A stretch of 64,000 nucleotides of DNA from Croceivirga sp. (lineage in GTDB: Bacteria > Bacteroidota > Bacteroidia > Flavobacteriales > Flavobacteriaceae): contig JANQRG010000007.1 in NCBI GenBank assembly GCA_028284665.1, positions 61,838-125,837 on the forward strand, written 5' to 3'. Both the position numbers and the translations under genes were made by a program. Shown piece by piece: positions 27,110 to 36,398 of the stretch (positions are counted from its first letter, which is position 1; the number at the start of each line of letters is the position of its first letter). The notes below the pieces were generated by a model that was not told the DNA's origin, made no database searches, and saw only the letters and a list, made by a program, of their open reading frames with translations.

Positions 27110-28123
27110 TTATTCCTCTAGCGTCTTTTTTGTCGCAGCTTCAATTCGAAAAGCTTGATCAACAACGTCAATTGAACCGACAAAATATCCGCAAATCATA
27201 GCACCGATAAAAACAACTACGGCAAATCTAGTTTCACAAAATTCGCGTAGAAAAGAATCAGTAAAATTACAACTTATGAAAATTGAATAAGCCAATATTA
27301 CTAAAATAGGATATAATATCTTTCTTTTAGATTTTGGATTGATATAGAAAAGTCCTGTACCCAATAAAAGAATATGAATAAGAAGACCCACCCACCATTT
27401 ACGTTTACTACCTGTCTTCAGTTGGTGATTCGCATATTCGCGTTGATCATTTTTATGGTTTCCGGGAGCTTTCGTAAGATTCTCTTTTTCTTTTACTATT
27501 TCGCCATTGGGTGATGTCATCTTATCGATTTCTTCATCAATCAAATCTTCGTTGTAATTCCCATTAGTGGTTTTATCACGCTTATTCTGTACGTTCACTT
27601 CAGACACCCCTTCCTCGTTACTAATTGATACCTCTTGCTCTTGCCCGTCAGTTTCTAAATTTTCTTTGAGACTTGACTCAATTCTTTTAATAATGGAGCT
27701 TAATCTATCTACAGCATCAAAATATGCTTCATCTCTATTGGCCCAAGAGACAACTGCTTTCGCGTTTTTTGGGATTGCCTGTAGATCGCCAAGTGGAGTT
27801 TCGTTCCAGGCACAAGGTCTTAAGATAAACGGAACAACCCTAGCTGTACCTTTTTTATGTCTCTCCAACGAGTCTTTCATTTCCTTTTCATAAAAATAGT
27901 CGGAGGCAATTGAATCAGCACTTACCAATAAGAGAATAATATTAGCGCTATGAAGACGACGCTTTATTTCAACTTCCCAGACGGATCCAGGCTCAATTTT
28001 ACCGTCATACCAAATGGTCACCCTTTTGGATCTTTCTAAGGGAGTAAAATGCGTCCGGATTTCATCGAGATATTCGGAATCTTTGCGTGAATAGGCTATG
28101 AAAATTTTTACCGTGCCAGACAT
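27110..28123 (-). CDS. TIR-domain protein with C-terminal membrane helices
   Basis: 337 residues. Residues 4-~145 are a bacterial TIR (TIR_2) domain: KIFIAYSRKDSEYLDEI, VTIWYDGKIEPGSVWE, ILLLVSADSIASDY and YFYEKEMKDSLERH, where Glu81 occupies the position of the catalytic Glu in NAD-cleaving TIR domains. Residues ~150-240 are a polar, probably disordered linker. Three hydrophobic helices follow (~243-261, 269-286, 299-317). TIR proteins in bacteria commonly act in anti-phage defence by NAD depletion or signal production; some act in other signalling. No partner effector or sensor gene adjoins it. It lies between tmRNA and the second tmRNA-end copy. Confidence 0.88.
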   Translation of the reverse strand: MSGTVKIFIAYSRKDSEYLDEIRTHFTPLERSKRVTIWYDGKIEPGSVWEVEIKRRLHSANIILLLVSADSIASDYFYEKEMKDSLERHKKGTARVVPFILRPCAWNETPLGDLQAIPKNAKAVVSWANRDEAYFDAVDRLSSIIKRIESSLKENLETDGQEQEVSISNEEGVSEVNVQNKRDKTTNGNYNEDLIDEEIDKMTSPNGEIVKEKENLTKAPGNHKNDQREYANHQLKTGSKRKWWVGLLIHILLLGTGLFYINPKSKRKILYPILVILAYSIFISCNFTDSFLREFCETRFAVVVFIGAMICGYFVGSIDVVDQAFRIEAATKKTLEE

Positions 28124-28533
28124 CTAATCTCTCTTGTTAATACTTCACTGCTATAGCTAACTATTTTATCTTACGCATTTTAGGTTTACTTCCATCCAAA
28201 TTAGGAATAAAAGCAATGGAAGACATTATTTTCCTTTTAAATTTTGAAATCGTTAAAATTCTTTGAAAACCATTTTTGGTTTTAAGAATCCCCAAATAGG
28301 GGTATTACAACTCACTTTCAGGGAAGGATCTTATATCTTGGCCCCTACCAATCTCCTCCTTTAAGTGATAGCAACGGTACTTATGTTCAAAATTCTAATT
28401 CCTGGCTAAAAGATATTCCAACGCCAACACACCACCGTTTCCAAAGTTTACCCTAAGCTGCCTATACCAAGTTCAGCTGAAGCGTCTAAGGGATGAAACG
28501 TCTACTAGACCTATTTAAAAGCTTGGCTAGCTT
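28124..28533. other. Gene-poor stretch between the TIR gene and the second tmRNA-end copy
   Basis: No convincing reading frame on either strand. The composition is mixed, with an A/T-rich part near 28200-28300 just upstream of the TIR gene that could hold its promoter. No integrase remnant was recognised by eye. Confidence 0.4.
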
Positions 28534-28548
28534 CGGCTCCACCTACGC
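28534..28548 (+). repeat. tmRNA 3'-end copy 2 (putative distal att core)
   Basis: CGGCTCCACCTACGC repeats the tmRNA 3' end exactly, but here no tmRNA body precedes it (upstream is GCTTGGCTAGCTT). It is followed by a terminator-like hairpin, just as at the real gene. That is what would remain if an element inserted into ssrA and rebuilt the gene's 3' end at the proximal junction. Confidence 0.5.
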
Positions 28549-28581
28549 TCCCCGAAGCCTTGTGCGAAGGGGAGCTTTTTT
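28547..28581 (+). terminator. Terminator hairpin after the second tmRNA-end copy
   Basis: GCTCCCC (28547-28553) pairs with GGGGAGC (28569-28575), loop GAAGCCTTGTGCGAA, then TTTTTT. No gene ends just upstream on the plus strand, which supports the idea that it is the displaced original terminator of tmRNA. Confidence 0.65.
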
Positions 28582-28756
28582 ATTGCGCTACTGCTTAGCA
28601 ACAAAGGATGAAAGAATCCTTAACAATCCTTATCCTGCCAACACAGGTAAATTAAACGGATTTTCCGGCATTTTCAATAACAATTGTGTTGTGATACTCT
28701 ATTTTTGCTTTGAGGCTTTTAGCATTAAAGCGACCCGAACAACCTCAAACTGATCA

Positions 28757-30649
28757 ATGAACAAAAACTACCTATTATGCCTTCTGATACTATCCATTTG
28801 TGTCGGATGTTCCTACGAGTTTTCATCAGACAACTTCATCGATCTTGAGCCACCGCTTACCGAAACCCAGTATATAGAATTACTCGATTTTACCAACATG
28901 GATACCATAAACGTTGAGCGGACGCTGCGATATACCTTCAATGGTCTACCCAATCAGAACACCATCAGTACAAGAGTACTGCTGAGCGGCCAAGAAATTG
29001 GGGTTGATTGGGAGGGTACCTCGGGGACGTTTACCCTTAGGCCAGAATTTTATCAGGAAGGCACGTATACCATAACAATTGAGCATACCTTCTCTTCGGG
29101 TTCCGGCAGTATCGCTGAACAGTCGGGAGTTGAAGTCATTACCGAAAGGGCCATCTACCAATTTGTGGTGAACCGCGAACCTTCCTCTGCCCCGGCAATG
29201 CTAAGTGCTGAAATTATTGATGGGTCGATTTATTTAACATGGTCTACGGATTATGGCATGGACTATACCGGAGCCTTTTTAAGCCTCCAATACCCGGCAC
29301 GGGAAATACGAATCCCCCTAACCGATGAAGAACTGGCAAGTGGAGCCTACCATGATAGATCAACCGTGTTGTATCAAGGTAATTCGAACACGCCGGATTT
29401 TAATCAATACGCTTCTGTAACCTATTCCATACTATTTGAAAGTGAATTTGAAAGCAACTACGGGGCTTCCCAAAGTTTATCCTACGACCCGTCCTCTGTT
29501 GCTGTTGAGATCATCTTTAATGACCTTAGTACAATTTCGTTTAGGTGGTCTGCCCATCCAATGTACGCAAATTTTGAAGCTTTTGAGTTTTCATTCTTTG
29601 GGGAAACCTTTTCTGGCTCAAGCCAAGGTGGAGAATACCAGGTACAGACCCCTTATGTATTTGGAGAATCGTATGACCTTAACGGCAGGCCCTCTGGCAC
29701 TGATATCTTATTACCCAACTACACTTACCGGGATGTACCTCTAAATACGGATTCCCTGGGTGTCTTTGATCTGGAATTTTTATTCGTCAAGGAAATAGTA
29801 TACAATCCTGCAACGAATAGTTATTTTATAATGGTTATTGAAGATCGCCAATTTTCGGAATACGTGTTTAGCATCTACGAGTACTCCAATGCTATGGAAT
29901 TTATCCGAAAAAGCGACCAAATCACTTATGACAATGTCCGTTATGAGTATTTAGGAATATCAATTGATCCTCAGGACAATAGTATAATCATTGACGCCAG
30001 AGGGAGTGCATTCCGTATGAATCCGACTACTTTAATGATAACTGAAGAATTCACATCTCCTGCCCTCAGTTCTGAAAAACTATTACGGGGAAATATCCTG
30101 GCGAACCTGGACTATACTTCAAGAGAACTTACCATTACTAATGTGGCTACAAATACGGTATTGACACCTACTTTTACCAACATAAGGTCATTGGGTTACC
30201 TTTCTCCGGATGGACGATATCTTTTCGTTTACGAAGATTCCGGCAATTTCCTTTATCGCATAGATGGCAATCAATTGGTTGAGGTTTTGGACTTTAGTCA
30301 AACAAGTTTCAGCGGGAGTTTTGAGATATTTGAAGACACTTTGTTCTATGGATCAAATAATGAAATTGTAATTATCGATTTAGTGACGAATCAAAGTACT
30401 TCTTTCCAATTCGGTGCTACGCAACAGACCGTTCAATACGATCCTGTTTCAGCAAAACTTTTGGTGTCCCAAAACGGACAAAACGCCATTTACAACACGA
30501 ACTCCCAAGAAATAATTCGTTTTGAGTCTGAGTACATTAAGCAGGCAAGAGGGCTTTTTAGTTCAGAAGACAGGGACTACTTCATGAGAATACGCAATGG
30601 AAGATTGTTCCATAGCAAAGGAATTTACTTAGACTTAGACCTAGATTAG
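28757..30649 (+). CDS. Large surface lipoprotein with Ig-like and beta-propeller-like regions
   Basis: 630 residues. Lipoprotein signal with lipobox ICVGC at residues 13-17. Residues ~40-140 look like an Ig/PKD-type beta sandwich (TYTITIEHTFSSGSG), followed by further beta-rich segments (ISFRWSAHPMYANF near 260). The last ~280 residues contain repeated short blades (ISIDPQDNSIIIDARG, YLSPDGRYLFVYEDSG, YDPVSAKLLVSQNGQNA) like a beta-propeller. Its stop abuts the start of the barrel gene with no gap, so they are co-translated. A surface adhesin or binding lipoprotein tied to the barrel is a fair guess; not recognised further. Confidence 0.75.
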   Translation: MNKNYLLCLLILSICVGCSYEFSSDNFIDLEPPLTETQYIELLDFTNMDTINVERTLRYTFNGLPNQNTISTRVLLSGQEIGVDWEGTSGTFTLRPEFYQEGTYTITIEHTFSSGSGSIAEQSGVEVITERAIYQFVVNREPSSAPAMLSAEIIDGSIYLTWSTDYGMDYTGAFLSLQYPAREIRIPLTDEELASGAYHDRSTVLYQGNSNTPDFNQYASVTYSILFESEFESNYGASQSLSYDPSSVAVEIIFNDLSTISFRWSAHPMYANFEAFEFSFFGETFSGSSQGGEYQVQTPYVFGESYDLNGRPSGTDILLPNYTYRDVPLNTDSLGVFDLEFLFVKEIVYNPATNSYFIMVIEDRQFSEYVFSIYEYSNAMEFIRKSDQITYDNVRYEYLGISIDPQDNSIIIDARGSAFRMNPTTLMITEEFTSPALSSEKLLRGNILANLDYTSRELTITNVATNTVLTPTFTNIRSLGYLSPDGRYLFVYEDSGNFLYRIDGNQLVEVLDFSQTSFSGSFEIFEDTLFYGSNNEIVIIDLVTNQSTSFQFGATQQTVQYDPVSAKLLVSQNGQNAIYNTNSQEIIRFESEYIKQARGLFSSEDRDYFMRIRNGRLFHSKGIYLDLDLD

Positions 30650-31354
30650 ATGAAATTTATCCGCAACGTCAATTGGGCGCTATGCTTACTGACCCTAGTC
30701 ACCGGTACTAAAGCCCAGGAATTAGAAGTCTTCGCCAACCTAGAGGGAGGCATCCCTTTTTCAAGTTCCCTAAAGGATTTCCACGAAGAATTGGCAAATC
30801 AAATCACTATCGAAAGTTTTGAGACCACAGATAATTTTGGGTATAACTATGGCTTTACTGTTGGTTTTCGATTTAATCAGAATGCCTCGGTTTTCTTTAA
30901 CAACAGGGTATCCGGCGCAAAAACATCTGTGGCAGATTTTTCAGGATTTATACGACTTACCAATGAACTGAGTGGGTACACCTTTGGTTTGGAATATGAG
31001 ATCATGTTCCGGGAATTTGATAAAAGTAAGCTCAATTTGGGCATTAAGGGGCTGGTCACACCTTCCAAGCTAACGCTTACCAGTGAAAGTAACATACAAA
31101 ATGAGGTGCAAAGCGAAAGCCTGGAATTCAACTCCCTGGATTTTGGTGGTGCCCTGGGGCTAAACTATGAGTATTCCCTTGGCTTCTTTACGCTCAGAGC
31201 GCATTTGGATGTCAATATCTATCTGGGTGGTAAATTAACCTTGGAAGATGATGATTCCGGAGGATTTCTTACTGATCAAAACGGGGATAAGGTAACCACA
31301 AGTTGGACGGGCCTAGCTGGGGGGCTTGGTATATTGATCCCTCTTTCAAAGTAG
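30650..31354 (+). CDS. Outer-membrane beta-barrel protein partnered with the lipoprotein
   Basis: 234 residues with a signal peptide ending GTKAQ. The mature part has alternating strands with Gly and aromatics (NYGFTVGFRFNQNASVFF, GYTFGLEYEIMF, GGALGLNYEYSLGFF) ending ..GLGILIPLSK, the pattern of a small outer-membrane porin-like barrel. It begins at the base after the lipoprotein's stop, so expression is coupled. I do not recognise the family beyond outer-membrane beta-barrel. Convergent with the amidohydrolase gene, which ends 273 bp away. Confidence 0.75.
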   Translation: MKFIRNVNWALCLLTLVTGTKAQELEVFANLEGGIPFSSSLKDFHEELANQITIESFETTDNFGYNYGFTVGFRFNQNASVFFNNRVSGAKTSVADFSGFIRLTNELSGYTFGLEYEIMFREFDKSKLNLGIKGLVTPSKLTLTSESNIQNEVQSESLEFNSLDFGGALGLNYEYSLGFFTLRAHLDVNIYLGGKLTLEDDDSGGFLTDQNGDKVTTSWTGLAGGLGILIPLSK

Positions 31355-31627
31355 TCGGCATTTGTTCTTTTTCACGATCGTAAGGCTTCGGCAGATACCT
31401 GTCCTTAAGGACTCCCAAGTTGTGATCTAACGCATTTCTATGGGATAACGGTTGATCTCAAAGACTAAGTTACCCTGTTTATTGAGTCATCTCAATCCAT
31501 AATTACGAGAAAGAAATTACGAACACTGCCTTTTGGGTCCATATGAAAAGAAGTAAGCAACCGAAAGGAACAATGCCAAACGCCTATGATGCTTTAAATG
31601 CATTCCGTGAAGCCCTCATCACCATTA

Positions 31628-32974
31628 CTAATTCATTGACCAAACCACACCGTCCTTAATCACTGTTTTTTTAGAAAGTAGATTTATAGGAGAAACCAGA
31701 GGATCTTTTTCAAATAATACCAGATGGGCCTTTTTGCCAACCTCTATTGAACCATAAACGTTGTCCATTTGAATGGAGGCAGCGCTGTTAAGTGTGGCAA
31801 TTTTTAGCACCTCATCCATTGCAATACCTGCTTCATTGAATAACAACATTTCAGAAAGAATGGACCTCCCTGGATAATACGTATCTGATCCTGTGTTGAG
31901 AACAACACCTTCTTTATGAAGCGTAGAGACCAGTTCTGAAAGTGCCCTGTAGCCCATTTCGGCCCTGCCTAGCTTTTCAGCGGTCCAGTTAACTTGTTCA
32001 TCCGGTTCAACAGGAATCTTCAATTCAACATTTGTGAGGCCAATGGGATGGGCATAAAGATGGATGGTAGGTGTTAACGACATCTTATTTTCCTTGAACC
32101 GTTCTATCATTTTAGTCATTGAACTGTCTTTGGTGTTTAGTAAATTAAAAACTTCGTACTCACGAAATCGCCAGTTTTCATTATCGTCCGGAGGTAGCGC
32201 CGACAAATTCCTGCCTTCAACTTCATATTCCCGTATTACGTCCAAAAATAGGGTCTTCGCATGCTCAAAATTCCTTAGGCCATAATCAGAGGCCTCGCCA
32301 ATGGATATTATTGCTCTTTCAATATGTCCGAAAATGTTCATCTCTAATTCGTTGGCAATCTTGACAGCTTTTCTTACCTGTTTGGGCCCCATTAGGCTAT
32401 ACACCTTGACATGTTTAAATCCAAGTTCATGATATTCCCTAATCTTGGATTCTACAGACCTGTCGTCAGGCACAAAAGTGTGATTGTAAAACTTGGTATC
32501 TAAGGAAACCAACGCTCCTCCTGTAGGATAGTAATCCACATAATCCGGATGACTTTCCATCCAAGATTGTTCCATGGAGATGTGGGCTTCCCTGCTACCT
32601 GCAGAACGTACTACGGTAACACCATAAGGCAAATATTGGGAGCTGAATTTTCTTCGTGCTTTTTCAAACTCCCCAGGATCCGTAATTACTATGGTATCGC
32701 CAAATACGAAATTCAAGTGATTGTGGACATCGATGAAGGCAGGGGTAAGAAGTCTCCCTTTGGCATCAATACCATTTTCTTCTTTGAGGTCGGAAGCTTT
32801 GGATACTGAAATTTTTGATATGCGACCGTCGTTTATGAAAACGGTTCTGTTTTCTTCCACTTCCAAAGTCTTAGAATTAAACACAGAAGCATTTGCAATA
32901 ACTAATTGATAGGGGTCATGAATCTCTTGTTTGCACGAAAAGAAAAGTAAAAAACAGAATGAAAAAACACGCAT
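31628..32974 (-). CDS. Amidohydrolase-family lipoprotein
   Basis: 448 residues from the Met at 32974 (a Met two codons upstream, at 32980, is also possible); a lipoprotein signal with lipobox FFSC follows. Metal-site motifs of the amidohydrolase superfamily: DVHNHLNF near residue 85, FGHIERA and NFEHAKT in the middle, and NTGSDTYYPG with the late Asp. The final KAHLVLFEKDP segment is the typical C-terminal beta-sandwich of imidazolonepropionase/prolidase-like members. The substrate is not predictable. It is separate from the amidohydrolase at the window start and only distantly similar. Confidence 0.88.
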   Translation of the reverse strand: MRVFSFCFLLFFSCKQEIHDPYQLVIANASVFNSKTLEVEENRTVFINDGRISKISVSKASDLKEENGIDAKGRLLTPAFIDVHNHLNFVFGDTIVITDPGEFEKARRKFSSQYLPYGVTVVRSAGSREAHISMEQSWMESHPDYVDYYPTGGALVSLDTKFYNHTFVPDDRSVESKIREYHELGFKHVKVYSLMGPKQVRKAVKIANELEMNIFGHIERAIISIGEASDYGLRNFEHAKTLFLDVIREYEVEGRNLSALPPDDNENWRFREYEVFNLLNTKDSSMTKMIERFKENKMSLTPTIHLYAHPIGLTNVELKIPVEPDEQVNWTAEKLGRAEMGYRALSELVSTLHKEGVVLNTGSDTYYPGRSILSEMLLFNEAGIAMDEVLKIATLNSAASIQMDNVYGSIEVGKKAHLVLFEKDPLVSPINLLSKKTVIKDGVVWSMN

Positions 32975-33356
32975 ATGCATTGGTAGACGATTTGCCTTAA
33001 GGACAACCTGAAGCCTATTTCGTTACATCCGGGGATTCAAAAAAACGAGAGTCAACCCTTTGCCTTTACTAAAAAGAAACGGATAATATGAATTACGGAT
33101 TTTGGCCTATTGAACGTTGATGTGAAAGAATCATTAGACAGCGAGACTCCATTTCACCTGCTTTAATCACCACGCTTCCACCACAGCTTGGTTATCTCAT
33201 GATTTGAATGTTGGGCTTCAAGCAATTGTAAATACACAAAAGCCAGTAGGATCGAAAACAAACGGAAAATACAACGTGCTCAATAGAACAACTAATTTGA
33301 CCAGCCAACAGATTCCTATATTTGAAGATCAGGCAATTGCTTTTCACTGATTAAAT
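32975..33356. other. Intergenic region between divergent genes
   Basis: About 380 bp between the amidohydrolase gene (minus) and the AraC regulator (plus). No reading frame, RNA or repeat recognised; it probably holds both promoters. Confidence 0.4.
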
Positions 33357-34418
33357 TTGATTGTGGCCCATACAGCTCCTACTATTATCATTACCTTAAG
33401 CACATTATTTGCTATACTCTTGCTTTCTCAAAAACGTGGCAGGCTTACAGCAAACAAATTCTTAGCTGTTTTTCTGCTGGCTATTGCCCTTCAATTCTTT
33501 TTCATTCTTCTTACCAATATTGGAACCCTTCCTAAAAGATGGATCAAATACAATACCCTGTTTGGTTATTTATACGGTCCAAGTGTTTACTACTATATTA
33601 TATCGCTAATTGATTCAAAATACACCTTTACATTAAAAGATTTTGCTCATTACGTATCTCCTGTTTTAGTATTTCTTTGCTTGTTAATTGTTCCCAATAG
33701 TTCGTACTTTTTATGGGTTCTTATGTATATGTCACTCACTATTTATGTTTTCATTTCTTCTAAATTGTTAACGGAGTTTAAAAGGAAATTGAAAGCAGGA
33801 AGATGGAAAAAGCCCAATGTCACCCTACAATGGCTTCGTTACTTTCTAATTTTGTTCACAACACTCCTCTTTCTTGATCTTGTTGATCAGACCATTTTTT
33901 ACCTGTACTCGTTTAATGATTTTTCTGTAGTGCACTTTGGCCTAATGCTATTAATTTCCTGGATGTTTTACAGAGCTTTTAATCAACCCCATCTGTTTAG
34001 AGGAAATCCCGCTTTGTTTATGAAGACAAAGGGCTTTGGTTGGGAACTCCGGAATAATGAGAAAGATGAGGTACCCAATATTTTGTCCCTGAAGGATACT
34101 ATTTACACCCATCTTTTTGAAAACAAATGGTATTTGCTCCCCAATCTTTCTTTGGAAGAACTCGCCAAAAAATTAAATACTACCCCACAAGTGCTTTCAA
34201 CCACTATCAACACCCACTACGGGTTAAATTTTTCATCTTTTATTAATTCACTTAGGATAGAACACGCCAAGGAACTGTTGAAAAGCTTTACCAAATCCGA
34301 GAAATCTATTTCGGAGATAATGTACGATTGCGGTTTTGTTTCAAAATCAAGTTTTAATACTGTTTTTAGAAACGAAACCGGGGTAACACCTTCTCAGTTT
34401 AGGGAGTTGGAGCAATAA
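33357..34418 (+). CDS. Membrane-anchored AraC-family regulator
   Basis: 353 residues. The N-terminal ~215 residues form seven to eight hydrophobic helices; the C-terminal ~100 residues are an AraC HTH pair: LSLEELAKKLNTTPQVLSTTIN, then SISEIMYDCGFVSKSSFNTVF with the typical FRNETGVTPSQFREL ending. The start codon would be TTG at 33357; no ATG lies nearby that keeps the first helix. Such membrane AraC proteins in Bacteroidota probably sense a signal in or near the membrane. It precedes the S41 peptidase gene by 97 bp on the same strand, which may be its target. Confidence 0.85.
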   Translation: MIVAHTAPTIIITLSTLFAILLLSQKRGRLTANKFLAVFLLAIALQFFFILLTNIGTLPKRWIKYNTLFGYLYGPSVYYYIISLIDSKYTFTLKDFAHYVSPVLVFLCLLIVPNSSYFLWVLMYMSLTIYVFISSKLLTEFKRKLKAGRWKKPNVTLQWLRYFLILFTTLLFLDLVDQTIFYLYSFNDFSVVHFGLMLLISWMFYRAFNQPHLFRGNPALFMKTKGFGWELRNNEKDEVPNILSLKDTIYTHLFENKWYLLPNLSLEELAKKLNTTPQVLSTTINTHYGLNFSSFINSLRIEHAKELLKSFTKSEKSISEIMYDCGFVSKSSFNTVFRNETGVTPSQFRELEQ

Positions 34419-34515
34419 CCTAGTTTATCAGCTTCCTGTTTTTTTAGTTCTAATTTATGATTTAGAACCTTTTTGAGCTTAGGAGAAATACATTACAGCC
34501 TAAACACTAAAAGTC

Positions 34516-35934
34516 ATGAAAAATTTAGGTTTACTCACAATGGTCCTTTTACTATGTGGTTGTAATACAAAACCGCCTTCGATAAAAGATCCGGATCTCT
34601 CTAAAGAACTATCTGTGGTAACGGACAGCATCTTACAACTAATCACCACTTATCATTACAATCCCGATGAAGTTCAAGATACTGCGTACTTAGATTTGAA
34701 AAAACAAATGATGACCCTCACAAACGATGCGCAATCAAAAGAGGAGTTTGTTGAAGAATTCAATGCACTCTGGCTAAATGGGCCTTTCTCTCATGTAAGA
34801 CTTAGCAAATTAGAAAGAAGAGCAGAAGAAATGGCCAACTATATTGATTCTTTGATTGCAGGCGAAGAAGCAGTTTCCCTTGATTGGGAAGACAGCACAG
34901 CAATCCTTTCAGTCAATACCATGTCAGGGATGGATACTAAAGATCGTATTTTTGAGGCCTACAAAAGAATTAGGGATCAACAAGCAAGTTCCCTGATTAT
35001 TGATCTTAGAAATAATACCGGAGGAACGTTCGCCGGTGTGCCTTTGATTGGACATCTGTTAAATGACTCCATTGATGCAGGGGTTTTTGTTTCCAGAAAA
35101 TGGTGGAACAACAATGATAGGGCACCGATTGTCAAGGACATAGAAGTCGTAAACCCATGGTTGGGGTGGTCAATACGATCTTTTTGGAAGGATGTGCAAG
35201 AACAACCGCTAACAAGGATAAAACTTGGCCCCTACCAACCCCACTTTGATGGGAAGGTATTTGTATTGACCAGTATTAAAACTGCTAGCGCTGCAGAATT
35301 TACTGTCGATGCCCTAGCACAACTAGAGAAAGTTACCATCATTGGTGAAACTACTTCAGGTGAAATGCTGTCCCAAAAAATGTTTGACTTGCCTTACAAT
35401 TATCAGATTGCGCTTCCCATAGCGGAATACTATTCATTTAACGGTGGTAGAATAGAAGGGGAAGGTGTGACTCCAGATATGGAGATCAATCAAGCCCTTG
35501 CTTTGGATTTAGCTACCGCTTTGGCCAATGGGACACCAAAGGAAGAAGCTCTTGCTAAAATTGAGTTAGAAATGGAAAAACTAAACAATACGCCTTTAAA
35601 GGGAGAAGTATTGTATGTGATGGGAAGTATGAATAACTGGGGACAGAATCAAAAAGATACTCCTCAATTTACCTATAAAGGTGACGGCATTTATGAGTCA
35701 ACAATTATACTGAAAAGTGGAAAATATGAGTTCAAAATTGCCCCCCTGGGATGGAAATTTGATTATGGAGCCCGTCCCAAAAAAGATTTAGTGGAAATAG
35801 GGGCAAAGACGGCTCTTTTGAGACAAGCAGGAAGTAGAAATCTAAGGTTGCATGTGAAGGATGAATCCGAGCTTATCTTTAGTTTACAGGTCAAGAATCC
35901 AATGGAGGTAGAATTATCGGTGCTAAAGAAATGA
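34516..35934 (+). CDS. S41 peptidase lipoprotein with starch-binding-like C-terminal domain
   Basis: 472 residues. Lipobox LCGC at 13-16. The S41 (tail-specific protease) domain spans ~40-330: IIDLRNNTGGTF, then LTSIKTASAAEF with catalytic Ser258, and GETTSGE. There is no PDZ domain before it. Residues ~362-440 form a separate beta domain with VLYVMGSMNNWGQN and GKYEFKIAPLGWKFDYGA, resembling SusE/SusF or CBM48/pullulanase-like modules. A protease joined to a possible glycan-binding module is unusual. It probably acts on peptides or glycoproteins at the cell surface. The membrane AraC gene lies just upstream. Confidence 0.85.
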   Translation: MKNLGLLTMVLLLCGCNTKPPSIKDPDLSKELSVVTDSILQLITTYHYNPDEVQDTAYLDLKKQMMTLTNDAQSKEEFVEEFNALWLNGPFSHVRLSKLERRAEEMANYIDSLIAGEEAVSLDWEDSTAILSVNTMSGMDTKDRIFEAYKRIRDQQASSLIIDLRNNTGGTFAGVPLIGHLLNDSIDAGVFVSRKWWNNNDRAPIVKDIEVVNPWLGWSIRSFWKDVQEQPLTRIKLGPYQPHFDGKVFVLTSIKTASAAEFTVDALAQLEKVTIIGETTSGEMLSQKMFDLPYNYQIALPIAEYYSFNGGRIEGEGVTPDMEINQALALDLATALANGTPKEEALAKIELEMEKLNNTPLKGEVLYVMGSMNNWGQNQKDTPQFTYKGDGIYESTIILKSGKYEFKIAPLGWKFDYGARPKKDLVEIGAKTALLRQAGSRNLRLHVKDESELIFSLQVKNPMEVELSVLKK

Positions 35935-36398
35935 AAATAAAGATTGCAAAATAATACCCCTTACAAAAAACAAGGTATACCTGTTAATCCCAATGTCCAA
36001 TGCCACTTAATGCTAGAGGGAGATTCTTTTCGCTGGGATAGACTTCAATTTTTTGTTTATGTATACCGAGATACACCATTGGTTTCAATAGCAAGATTGC
36101 AATCTAGTTCGCAAATCGTTACGAGTTCAACCATTGCAACTATTGATTCCAGCAATCAGAAGGTTTCTAAGGAATGCCGATGTTATATTCAGGGCTTTCA
36201 ACAAATAGTGCGGAAAGAGAGGAGACCGGACACTGATTTTTTATCACGTAATGCATCACCCTTAAGATATGGTTCAACCATTTGCCTTTTATCTAACGAA
36301 TTGAAAAAGCCTTTAAAATAGCTTGCGTACCCGGATTGTTAGGTTTGTTTCTTTCCCTGGTTAAATCAATACCTATGAACCGAAGGAGTTGCTCAAAA
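35935..36398. other. Gap between the S41 peptidase and the small lipoprotein
   Basis: A TTG-initiated open frame (35944-36321, ~125 codons) covers most of this gap but has no signal, domain or protein-like pattern I can recognise; I treat it as probably non-coding. No RNA gene or repeat seen. Confidence 0.35.

Noticed and set aside
26440..28581. Complete integrative element
   Set aside because: No integrase, excisionase or mobilisation gene is visible, so only a remnant or trans-mobilised island is proposed.
28493..28753. 86-codon frame before the large lipoprotein
   Set aside because: It reads through the tmRNA-end copy and the terminator hairpin, and its translation is not protein-like.
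35944..36321. Open frame of ~125 codons after the S41 peptidase
   Set aside because: TTG start, no signal or domain, irregular composition; looks like chance openness.
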